Below are positions 1 through 5,419 of a stretch of 5,532 nucleotides of DNA, piece after piece. The stretch's first letter is position 1, and every line of letters begins with the position of its first letter. The translations under genes and the position numbers were made by a program. The notes under the pieces were generated by a model. That model saw only the letters and a list, made by a program, of their open reading frames with translations, did not search any database and had not been told where the DNA came from. Source of the stretch: Eggerthella sp. CAG:209 (lineage in GTDB: Bacteria > Actinomycetota > Coriobacteriia > Coriobacteriales > Eggerthellaceae); assembly GCA_000436075.1 (NCBI GenBank), contig FR884617.1, forward strand, positions 23,624-29,155, given 5' to 3'.

Positions 1-1
1 G

Positions 2-697
2 GCGGTTGCCGCGGTGGTTGTGGCGGGTCGTATGCCGCTGGTGCGACTGGGTGCATTGTCGCTCCCCTTGGTGGTGTTGCTTGCTTTTATTTGGGCGTGC
101 AATGCATTTGCCTTCGATGTCGGAAGTCTGGCCGAATCGGGGCTCGGCGGCGTTTCTGCTGGCTTTGCCGAAGGGTGGCAGCCCGTTGCGCTGGCTGGTA
201 GGTTTGGGTTCGTGCCGCAAGGATGCATGTTTGCCTTGTTCTATGCGGTTCGCATCCTTCTTATCTTGTGGGCGAGTTTCGCCGTTTCGTTTACCACATC
301 CGTCGAAGCGTTGACGGGTGCTTTTGCGTCGCTGATGCGACCTCTGCGCGTCATTCGCGTTCCCGTCGACGATGTGGCCACCATGCTTTCTCTTGCGGTT
401 CGGTTTATCCCTCTTACCGCAGAGGAATTGGCGTTGGTGCGCAGCGCCCAAACGGCGCGCGGCGCACGGTTGGAAAGCGGCAGTATTTGGCAGCGCTTGT
501 TCGCTTACCGCACGGTATTTATCCCCTTGGTAGTGCGCTTGTTTCGCCGCGCCGACACTTTAAGCGTTTCCATGGTGGCGCGTTGCTATGGCTGCACCCA
601 GCGAACCAGCCTTGAGGAACCCCACGTATGCCTGCGGCAAGCGGTTGTTTTTTTGGCATGTTCGGTTCTGTTGGTGGTGGTAGCGTGCATTCTTTAA
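2..697 (+). CDS. ECF transporter T component (EcfT/CbiQ family), 5' truncated by window edge
   Basis: This is the membrane coupling subunit of an energy-coupling factor importer, which links the EcfA-type ATPases to substrate-binding S components for vitamins or metal ions. The frame is open from base 2. A GTG at 14 is only the first in-frame start visible, not a supported one, and residues below count from it. Seen: hydrophobic segments near 15-33, 71-95 and 207-226. A typical cytoplasmic region follows the LMRPL motif (107-111), with an amphipathic stretch ending in RFIPL (130-134). The first coupling motif is ARG at 148-150 and the second is ARCYG at 189-193. Both motifs are known in this family to contact the ATPases. 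The N-terminal DPRTKL-type motif usual before the first helices is absent, so I infer that roughly 40 residues lie upstream, probably next to the ecfA genes. The second motif has Cys where many relatives have Gly. The substrate cannot be deduced without the S component. Confidence 0.9.
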   Translation, partial: AVAAVVVAGRMPLVRLGALSLPLVVLLAFIWACNAFAFDVGSLAESGLGGVSAGFAEGWQPVALAGRFGFVPQGCMFALFYAVRILLILWASFAVSFTTSVEALTGAFASLMRPLRVIRVPVDDVATMLSLAVRFIPLTAEELALVRSAQTARGARLESGSIWQRLFAYRTVFIPLVVRLFRRADTLSVSMVARCYGCTQRTSLEEPHVCLRQAVVFLACSVLLVVVACIL

Positions 698-746
698 CCG
701 TAAACGTTGCGCTTGCCTGCGCGGGGCGGGTTGAATGCGGGGCGCA

Positions 747-755
747 TGGTATCAT
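747..755 (+). promoter_or_regulatory. Extended -10 promoter candidate for eno
   Basis: TGGTATCAT reads as an extended -10 element: TG, one base, then TATCAT, which matches TATAAT at five of six positions. It lies about 40 bases before the eno start, giving a short leader of roughly 30 bases. No good -35 hexamer sits at the usual spacing; the nearest TTGAAT at 731-736 is only 13 bases away. A missing -35 is tolerated by extended -10 promoters. No terminator is visible between the transporter gene and eno, so some read-through is possible. Confidence 0.4.
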
Positions 756-780
756 TCGAGTGTTTGAACAAAACGTTTCC

Positions 781-787
781 AAGGAGG
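781..787 (+). promoter_or_regulatory. Ribosome binding site of eno
   Basis: AAGGAGG is a full match to the anti-Shine-Dalgarno sequence, seven bases before the ATG at 795. It fixes the eno start and fits a highly expressed gene. Confidence 0.9.
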
Positions 788-794
788 AAATTAC

Positions 795-2087
795 ATGGGT
801 ACCATCATCGATGTGTTCGGTCGTGAGATCCTTGACTCCCGCGGCAACCCCACGGTAGAGGTAGAGGTTGTTCTCGACGATTATGCAACAGGTCGTGCCG
901 CTGTTCCTTCCGGTGCATCCACCGGTGCTTTTGAAGCAGTGGAGCTTCGCGATGGCGATTCCGAGCGTTACTTGGGCAAGGGCACGCTGAAGGCTGTTGC
1001 TCACGTCAACGAAGAAATTGCCGATGCTCTTATCGGCATGGAAGCTGACGATCAGCGCGGTATCGATGCAATCATGCTTGAGCTTGACGGCACCGAAAAC
1101 AAGGGCAACTTCGGCGCAAACGCCATTCTTGGTGCTTCTTTGGCTGTTGCCAAAGCTGCTGCAGAGTCCGCAGAGCTTCCTCTTTACAAGTATGTTGGCG
1201 GCGCAAACGCCAACATGTTGCCCACGCCTATGATGAACATCTTGAACGGCGGCGAGCACGCAGACAACAACGTGGATTTCCAAGAGTTCATGATCATGCC
1301 TGTTGGTGCAACCTCTTTCGCTGAGGCGCTGCGTTGGTGCGCGGAGATCTATCACACCCTGAAGAAGGTTCTGCACGAAGCTGGCCTTGGCGGCGGCGTT
1401 GGCGACGAGGGCGGCTTCGCTCCTAACTTCACCACCAACGAAGAGCCTCTCAAGTACATCGTTGAGGCATGTGAAAAGGCGGGTTACAAGCCCGGTTCCG
1501 ACATCATGTTCGCTATGGACCCGGCCTCTACCGAGTTCTACAACGCTGAAACCGGTAAGTACGTTTTGGCTGGCGAAGGCCGCGAACTTACCAGCGCTGA
1601 AATGGTTGACTACTGGGAGGCCCTGGTTCAGAAGTACCCCATCATCTCCATTGAAGACGGCATGGCCGAGGAAGACTGGGACGGCTGGAAGGCTCTCACC
1701 GACCGCATTGGCGACAAGGTTCAGCTGGTTGGCGACGACCTGTTCGTAACCAACCCTAAGCGCCTTGCCAAGGGCATCGAGCTTGGTTGCGCTAACGCAA
1801 TCCTGGTAAAGGTTAACCAGATCGGTTCCCTCACCGAGGCTCTCGAGGCTGTTCAGATGGCGAAGCAGGCTGGCTATGCATGCATTATGTCTCATCGTTC
1901 CGGCGAAACCGAAGACGTTACCATTGCCGACCTCGCGGTTGCAACCAACGCTGGCCAGATCAAGACCGGCGCTCCTTGCCGTTCTGACCGTGTTGCCAAG
2001 TACAATCAGCTTCTCCGCATCGAAGAGCAGCTGGGCGATTCCGGCCAGTATGCTGGCATGAAGGCGTTCTACAACATCAATCGTTAG
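795..2087 (+). CDS. eno: Enolase (phosphopyruvate hydratase)
   Basis: This cytoplasmic glycolytic enzyme (EC 4.2.1.11) interconverts 2-phosphoglycerate and phosphoenolpyruvate, with Mg2+ as cofactor. At 430 residues it is the normal bacterial length. All key residues are visible. The N-terminal mobile loop is SGASTG (39-44). His155 lies in GGEHADN and Glu164 in DFQEF. The catalytic acid/base Glu205 is in GDEGGFAP. The metal ligands are Asp242, Glu287 (IEDGM) and Asp314 (GDDLF). The catalytic Lys339 sits in the family signature LVKVNQIGSLTE, followed by His367-Arg368-Ser369 and Lys390 (GQIKTGAP). The start is fixed by a strong ribosome binding site. The gene stands alone between its own promoter candidate and a strong terminator. 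It does not sit in a gap-pgk-tpi-pgm cluster in this window. Codon use looks strongly biased, as expected for an abundant protein. That bias also produces a long meaningless antisense frame. Confidence 0.99.
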   Translation: MGTIIDVFGREILDSRGNPTVEVEVVLDDYATGRAAVPSGASTGAFEAVELRDGDSERYLGKGTLKAVAHVNEEIADALIGMEADDQRGIDAIMLELDGTENKGNFGANAILGASLAVAKAAAESAELPLYKYVGGANANMLPTPMMNILNGGEHADNNVDFQEFMIMPVGATSFAEALRWCAEIYHTLKKVLHEAGLGGGVGDEGGFAPNFTTNEEPLKYIVEACEKAGYKPGSDIMFAMDPASTEFYNAETGKYVLAGEGRELTSAEMVDYWEALVQKYPIISIEDGMAEEDWDGWKALTDRIGDKVQLVGDDLFVTNPKRLAKGIELGCANAILVKVNQIGSLTEALEAVQMAKQAGYACIMSHRSGETEDVTIADLAVATNAGQIKTGAPCRSDRVAKYNQLLRIEEQLGDSGQYAGMKAFYNINR

Positions 2088-2107
2088 AACATCGGATTGA
2101 TATTCCC

Positions 2108-2151
2108 AGAAGGCCCGCAGGCGTAAAGCTTGCGGGCCTTCTTACGTTTTT
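2108..2151 (+). terminator. Intrinsic terminator of eno
   Basis: A perfect 12-bp stem (2108-2119 with 2131-2142) extends inward by two further base pairs and a G-U pair, leaving a five-base loop (GTAAA). It lies 20 bases after the eno stop. A T-rich tail with five consecutive T ends at 2151. Read on the minus strand the hairpin is equally stable but lacks a clean T tract after it, so it mainly serves eno. Confidence 0.93.
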
Positions 2152-2436
2152 GTCCCTTAATGGGCTCATCCCATATTGCGGGCTTAAAAAAAGCTTGCTG
2201 GGGCGAGGCGCAAAAGCCGCACTCTGCCGAGGCGGTTTGTCAAAGGGGGCGCTTGCGGGCATGTCGGGCGTAGCCGTCGAGGACGCGCCTGATGAAGCGA
2301 GTTGCCCCGGGGTGCGCCGGTGTCCCTGGAGGCAACTCGCCAGCAAAGAAGAGGGTCTTCTTAAGAATGACGGAGTTGTCTGGGGTTGCTCCGTGTCCCA
2401 AGGGCCTGGGCACAAAGGCTTCACTTTAGAAGCTGC
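2152..2436. repeat. Structured gene-free stretch between convergent genes; candidate dispersed intergenic repeat
   Basis: Seen: a perfect 10-bp inverted repeat (2297-2306 with 2331-2340), which can continue after a bulged A2330 with about six more pairs including one G-U. A 7-bp hairpin follows (AAGAAGA at 2346-2352 with TCTTCTT at 2356-2362, loop GGG). An imperfect direct repeat is also present: 2299-2326 resembles 2373-2399, sharing GAGTTG, GGGGT and GTGTCCC in order. Frames on both strands stay open here, but none has a ribosome binding site or protein-like composition. I infer a structured intergenic repeat or noncoding RNA rather than a gene. Whether it recurs elsewhere in the genome cannot be judged from this window. 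Confidence 0.4.
2411..2433 (-). terminator. Weak terminator candidate after the DUF362 gene
   Basis: On the minus strand, three bases after the TAA, GCTTC and GAAGC form a 5-bp stem around a six-base loop (arms 2429-2433 and 2418-2422). CTTTGTG follows. The stem is short and the T tract is interrupted, so this would be inefficient. The larger hairpins further along (2297-2362) may do the real work. Confidence 0.25.
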
Positions 2437-3447
2437 TTACCCCTCGAAGGGCGTTACGTGCGCAACAGCTTCAGCTTGGGTGATTTCTGCTTCACCGTTG
2501 TCCAAGTCGAGCAGACGATATTTCCAGTTGCCCATGCCCAGCTCGTGCATATACGAGAGCTGACGCAGGCCATGGCGTGTTTCGATTCGTTCGACAAGGT
2601 CGTGGTTGTCGCAGAGCTCCGCTTCGGTCATGGCGTATACCAGATCGACGCAGGCAGCATCGATGGCGCAGATGTCGGTCGATGCCAAAATTCCCACGTT
2701 CGGTGTGACGACTGGCATGGCATCCGTGCCTTCGCAGTCGCACGAGACTGACATATTGCGCATAACGTTGACGTACACGATGTTATCCCCAAAGAAGTCG
2801 ATGGTCGCCTTGGTGGATTCGGTCATGCGTTCCATCAACTCTTCTTCGGCGATAGACCACAGGTTGTCAGAACCAGGTACAGTGTGGATTTCGCCTTTTC
2901 CAATGCGGCCATCGGCGCAGCCAATGCCCAGGTTTTTGTTCGATCCACCGAAGCCGCCCATGGTGTGGCCCTTGAAGTGAGTGAGTGTGAGCATGGAGTC
3001 GTAGTTAAGCATGTGAGTGCCCACATGCATTTCGTTAAACCATTTGCCGCCGGCGACGGGCAGGGTGGCAACGCCTTCCTCGTCCATAATGTCTACAGGG
3101 CAGAACGTCCAGCCGTTGTGGGCGATGGTCTCGCGATGCTGTTCGGTGGTGTAGCGGTCGCCTTCGTAGTAGGTGTTGGTTTCCACGATGGTGGCATCGG
3201 ACAGGTCTTTGGAGACGAGATCCTTCACCCAGCCGAAAGGAATGATGTTGGGGCCGTCTTTTTCGCCAGTGTGCAACTTGATGGCAATCTTGCCACTAAG
3301 CCGCGGAGCGACTTTGGCAACCGCGCGGCGCAGGCCTTCAGGTGAAAGATCGCGCGTGAAGAACACATCGGAAGTTGCGCCATCGCGCTGATCGAACGGC
3401 ACGCGAACGCTGCCGTTGGTTGCTGTTTGCAGGTTTGCTTTGGCCAT
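2437..3447 (-). CDS. DUF362 domain-containing protein, no ferredoxin module
   Basis: This 336-residue protein belongs to the DUF362 family, whose biochemical role is not firmly established; many members are annotated as Fe-S proteins because they carry a fused 4Fe-4S ferredoxin domain. Seen: an N-terminal region with IAIKLHTGE (55-62), then the family hallmark HFKGH (157-161) followed by GFGGSNKNLGIGCA (165-178). Further on is the segment ILASTDICAIDAACVDLV (253-270), and near the C-terminus HELGMGN (301-307). No CxxCxxCxxxC ferredoxin cluster is present. A Cys-Asp-Cys at 236-238 and Cys177 are the most obvious potential ligands. There is no signal peptide or membrane segment, so it is probably cytoplasmic. 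The ATG is supported by GAGGAG (3453-3458) with five bases of spacing. It lies 74 bases after the XRE regulator gene on the same strand, so co-transcription is possible but not shown. The family call is sure; the function is not. Confidence 0.92.
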   Translation of the reverse strand: MAKANLQTATNGSVRVPFDQRDGATSDVFFTRDLSPEGLRRAVAKVAPRLSGKIAIKLHTGEKDGPNIIPFGWVKDLVSKDLSDATIVETNTYYEGDRYTTEQHRETIAHNGWTFCPVDIMDEEGVATLPVAGGKWFNEMHVGTHMLNYDSMLTLTHFKGHTMGGFGGSNKNLGIGCADGRIGKGEIHTVPGSDNLWSIAEEELMERMTESTKATIDFFGDNIVYVNVMRNMSVSCDCEGTDAMPVVTPNVGILASTDICAIDAACVDLVYAMTEAELCDNHDLVERIETRHGLRQLSYMHELGMGNWKYRLLDLDNGEAEITQAEAVAHVTPFEG

Positions 3448-3452
3448 AGCGG

Positions 3453-3458
3453 CTCCTC
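3453..3458 (-). promoter_or_regulatory. Ribosome binding site of the DUF362 gene
   Basis: On the minus strand this reads GAGGAG, five bases before the ATG at 3447, and it selects that start. Confidence 0.8.
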
Positions 3459-3489
3459 AGAACGGAGTTTTTCTTTTTCACTATGGTAC

Positions 3490-3517
3490 CGCAACGAGTT
3501 ATTTAAGTGACGCAACG
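3490..3517. repeat. Direct repeat CGCAACG, 21 bases apart
   Basis: Two identical 7-base copies at 3490-3496 and 3511-3517 lie between the XRE gene stop and the DUF362 start, in the expected promoter zone of the latter. The start-to-start distance of 21 bases is about two helical turns, so a protein could contact both on one face. The repeats are short and chance is a fair explanation. Confidence 0.25.
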
Positions 3518-3521
3518 TTTC

Positions 3522-4133
3522 TTAAAATATGAAGCGAAGAACAACGACGAACGCGGCGCCAAAGATTGCGCTGAGCGTCACCAAAAGCATATCGTGCGCG
3601 GATTTATGTTTGCGTACGAAGGCATTGTATCGCGAGGTGCGGTTGGGCTCTTCGCCCGCGCAGAACGCCAGGATTTCCTGGTAGGTAAGGATATTATTTC
3701 GGACTTTTGTCTTATTTACGGCAAAGCTAAGCCCAAGAGCAGTGGCGAAAGTTGCCAAGAAAACGAGCAGGCAGGCAAAGCCCGATGTGGCGTTTTTCTC
3801 AATAAAGCTGTCAAGCGCAAAGAACAAGGCGACTATCGCAATAACGGTTAGTAGCATTTCGGCGGCATACATCCAAATAAGGCTGTGGTCTGCTTTGCGG
3901 ACGGATTCTTCCATGGTTTCCACGTCTCCTTTTATCAGTTCATCGATAGAGATATCGAAGGCAACACTGAGCAAAAGCAGACTCTGAACATCGGGGTACG
4001 TGCGTGCCGTTTCCCAATTCGAAATGGTCTGGCGGGAAACGTAGATTTTTTCCGCTAGTGCTTCTTGGGAAATGCCCAGTGCTTGGCGGTGCTTCTTTAT
4101 CTGTCCGGCTAGTTCCATTTCTGTGGCATCCAC
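3522..4133 (-). CDS. XRE-family helix-turn-helix regulator with C-terminal membrane segments
   Basis: This 203-residue protein joins a Cro/C1-type DNA-binding domain to a membrane region. Seen: the HTH domain spans about residues 8-67, with the recognition part in ISQEALAEKIYVSRQTISNWE (21-41) and the usual trailing helix ending in SIDELIKGD (62-70). A linker follows. Three hydrophobic segments lie near 86-108, 117-138 and 181-202, with a polar, basic stretch (140-180) between the second and third. The likely arrangement is DNA-binding domain in the cytoplasm, tethered to the membrane, but the signal sensed is unknown. The start is a GTG at 4133: an in-frame TAA directly precedes it and AAGGAG (4140-4145) is six bases away. 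The ATG at codon 6 is the only nearby alternative and lacks such a site. A TTGACA hexamer (4254-4259, minus) has no good -10 partner. Such regulators often control a neighbour, here possibly the DUF362 gene downstream; this is inference. Confidence 0.93.
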   Translation of the reverse strand: MDATEMELAGQIKKHRQALGISQEALAEKIYVSRQTISNWETARTYPDVQSLLLLSVAFDISIDELIKGDVETMEESVRKADHSLIWMYAAEMLLTVIAIVALFFALDSFIEKNATSGFACLLVFLATFATALGLSFAVNKTKVRNNILTYQEILAFCAGEEPNRTSRYNAFVRKHKSAHDMLLVTLSAIFGAAFVVVLRFIF

Positions 4134-4139
4134 TTATTG

Positions 4140-4145
4140 CTCCTT
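4140..4145 (-). promoter_or_regulatory. Ribosome binding site of the XRE gene, deciding a GTG start
   Basis: On the minus strand this reads AAGGAG, six bases before the GTG at 4133. It favours that start over the internal ATG at 4118. Its first three bases are part of a segment that can pair with the hairpin just upstream. Confidence 0.8.
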
Positions 4146-4171
4146 GCTCGCATATGCAAGCCTGAGCTTGC
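4143..4171 (-). promoter_or_regulatory. Nested inverted repeats in the XRE leader; candidate operator or translational switch
   Basis: In minus-strand order the leader holds GCAAGC (4171-4166), a four-base loop, GCTTGC (4161-4156), eight bases, then GCAAG (4147-4143). The middle segment can pair with the first (6 bp, four-base loop) or with the last (5 bp, eight-base loop). The last overlaps the AAG of the AAGGAG ribosome binding site. The two pairings exclude each other: one leaves the site free, the other covers it. At the DNA level the 16-base inverted repeat 4156-4171 could equally be an XRE operator for autoregulation. The palindrome GCATATGC (4150-4157) lies inside. Confidence 0.4.
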
Positions 4172-4287
4172 CTTCGTATTCCAGGATGACGTGCTCTGAA
4201 AAACTCTACCACCCAACGATTTCGACACAGCGCATTGTTGTTGGATTGATTGGTGTCAAAATCCTTTATCAAGTCAATGATCGGCGG

Positions 4288-5217
4288 TTATTCGAAAACA
4301 GCTTGATAGATTTCGTCTTGTTTCTGGGCGAAGTTGAAGGGTGTGGGGGAAAGGCGTTTCCCTAGTCTTTTCGATGCTATTGTTGCAAGGTTAAACAGTT
4401 GGCCCCTGTCAAAAACCTGGTTTTTTGTGACGGAGACAACGTGAATCCCTGCCTTCTCCAGAGCTGATCTTCTGCTTGAATCAAGGTGAAGCTTGCTTGC
4501 GTCCGAATGGAAGGTGTCGCTGTCGTATTCGAGTGCGAACCGCTGGTCGGGCCAGCATAAATCGCATCGGCGCATCGCGACGCTTCCCTCGTTGGTCTCA
4601 ATAGGGTAGTTAAGCTCCGGGCGGGGCAAGCCAAATCCGCCCAACGAAGGAGGAAGACAAAGTAACATCGAAAGCAAGCTTTCCATTGGGGAGGCGGACC
4701 CTTTGATGAGGTAACTCGATGCTCGTTTTGCCGCCTTGACTCCGTGAATTCCTTCGCATTTCTCGAGATAACGTTCGATGAGCTGGGGGTTGCTACGCGG
4801 TTCTCTTCGGAGGAAGCCGCTGCTGGATTGGGCGCTAAGTCCGTAGGAACCGCAAAGCTCATATCCGACAGTGATGAGCTGTATCAAGCTCAATTCTTTT
4901 CCGAGTTGAAGAAACGTTGCTTCTGGCGTGCTTATGTATAAGTCCTGCGTGATCTTGTAGAACGAACGGGAGGGATGTTTCCCCGACCAAATGCGAGGAG
5001 AGAGGTTTTGCGACTTTCTCATGTTTGCTTTGCAAGAAACCAAAATCGATACAGGCTTTTTGTCGATGCCGAATTTCCAGAGGATGCCAGTATCCATTTG
5101 GGCGTAGTAAGGGGAGTTGTTTTCTTGTGGTGCTGCCCGTGAAATGGGTTGCGCCCAATTTCTATCATGAGTTCGCCAATATGCCAGGGCGGTTCTATGT
5201 CCGATGAAAATTGCCAT
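4288..5217 (-). CDS. AbiEi-like / DUF559-like (Vsr-type nuclease fold) protein
   Basis: This is a 309-residue protein of a type seen in actinobacteria, where an AbiEi-like antitoxin region precedes a C-terminal DUF559-like domain of the PD-(D/E)XK nuclease superfamily. Seen: FIGHRTALAYWR (4-15) at the N-terminus, then a middle segment with STPEATFLQLGKELSLIQLI (96-115), which resembles AbiEi proteins. The C-terminal domain opens with SPMES (Glu179) and continues with an Asp219 and EYD (230-232). His237, Asp246 and Arg250 follow, then the strand GIHVVSVT (257-264). This order of acidic, His and Arg residues is the pattern expected for the Vsr/DUF559 fold, but activity is unproven. The N-terminal winged HTH of typical AbiEi antitoxins is not evident, and no AbiEii toxin gene is adjacent. 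The ATG at 5217 is the first start after an in-frame stop, yet no Shine-Dalgarno site precedes it. Codon use looks more A+T rich than in eno, suggesting acquisition. Fold assignment is by eye. Confidence 0.72.
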   Translation of the reverse strand: MAIFIGHRTALAYWRTHDRNWAQPISRAAPQENNSPYYAQMDTGILWKFGIDKKPVSILVSCKANMRKSQNLSPRIWSGKHPSRSFYKITQDLYISTPEATFLQLGKELSLIQLITVGYELCGSYGLSAQSSSGFLRREPRSNPQLIERYLEKCEGIHGVKAAKRASSYLIKGSASPMESLLSMLLCLPPSLGGFGLPRPELNYPIETNEGSVAMRRCDLCWPDQRFALEYDSDTFHSDASKLHLDSSRRSALEKAGIHVVSVTKNQVFDRGQLFNLATIASKRLGKRLSPTPFNFAQKQDEIYQAVFE

Positions 5218-5373
5218 GTTGGGAAATATGACAGACGTTTCTTAATTTCATGAGAAAGCGGTGTGAAGGATATCGAAATCAATCGTCAGCGTTGCCTTCG
5301 CGTGCCAGCTGTTCACGTTGCTTCATGGCGCTGAATCCAATAGTGCCGATTCGGAAGCGTAAAGACAAAAATC
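5218..5373. other. Gene-free region upstream of the AbiEi/DUF559-like gene
   Basis: No complete gene is visible here. The stretch just before the ATG at 5217 is A+T rich and lacks a ribosome binding site. A -10-like CATATT on the minus strand ends about eight bases before the ATG, which would give a nearly leaderless mRNA, but there is no clear -35. The right part overlaps the tail of an open minus-strand frame listed separately. Confidence 0.5.
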
Positions 5374-5419
5374 TCGCCCTTTCTGCAACTTTTTTGCGAT
5401 TAGGGGCGCTGCGATTTCT
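5279..5419 (-). pseudogene. Possible orphan C-terminal tail of a disrupted or partial minus-strand gene
   Basis: A minus-strand frame is open from an in-frame TAA (5420-5422) to a TGA at 5279-5281, about 46 codons. Its end, from the ATG at 5326, reads MKQREQLAREGNADD, a charged helical sequence typical of a protein C-terminus. No start codon with a ribosome binding site lies upstream in the frame, and its beginning runs into the left inverted repeat of the element at 5374. I infer either a gene remnant cut off by the element or a chance frame. No family is recognised. Confidence 0.25.

Noticed and set aside
628..858. A 76-codon plus-strand frame spanning the EcfT end, the intergenic gap and the eno start
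   Set aside because: It overlaps two real genes in another frame and is simply open through the short gap. No ribosome binding site or protein-like composition supports it.
519..1895. A 458-codon minus-strand open frame antisense to eno
   Set aside because: It lies opposite a certain enolase gene whose biased codon use keeps the complementary frame free of stops. It has no ribosome binding site and no recognisable domain.
2077..2424. A 115-codon minus-strand frame across the eno end and terminator
   Set aside because: It reads through the perfect terminator hairpin and has no ribosome binding site. It is better explained by a structured or repeated intergenic sequence.
2150..2563. A 137-codon plus-strand frame starting in the eno terminator tail
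   Set aside because: It starts within the T tract, lacks a ribosome binding site, and ends inside the DUF362 gene on the opposite strand.
2884..3345. A 153-codon plus-strand frame opposite the DUF362 gene
   Set aside because: It is antisense to a clearly recognised gene and has no family features of its own.
4254..4259. TTGACA on the minus strand as a -35 box for the XRE gene
   Set aside because: The hexamer is perfect, but the sequence 17 bases on (AATGCG) is a poor -10, so no promoter is called.
3940..4272. A 110-codon minus-strand frame overlapping the XRE gene start
   Set aside because: Most of it lies within the XRE gene in another frame. The XRE frame has a clear domain and ribosome binding site; this one has neither.
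4377..4862. A 161-codon minus-strand frame inside the AbiEi/DUF559-like gene
   Set aside because: It is a shifted shadow of the longer gene. Only the longer frame carries family motifs.
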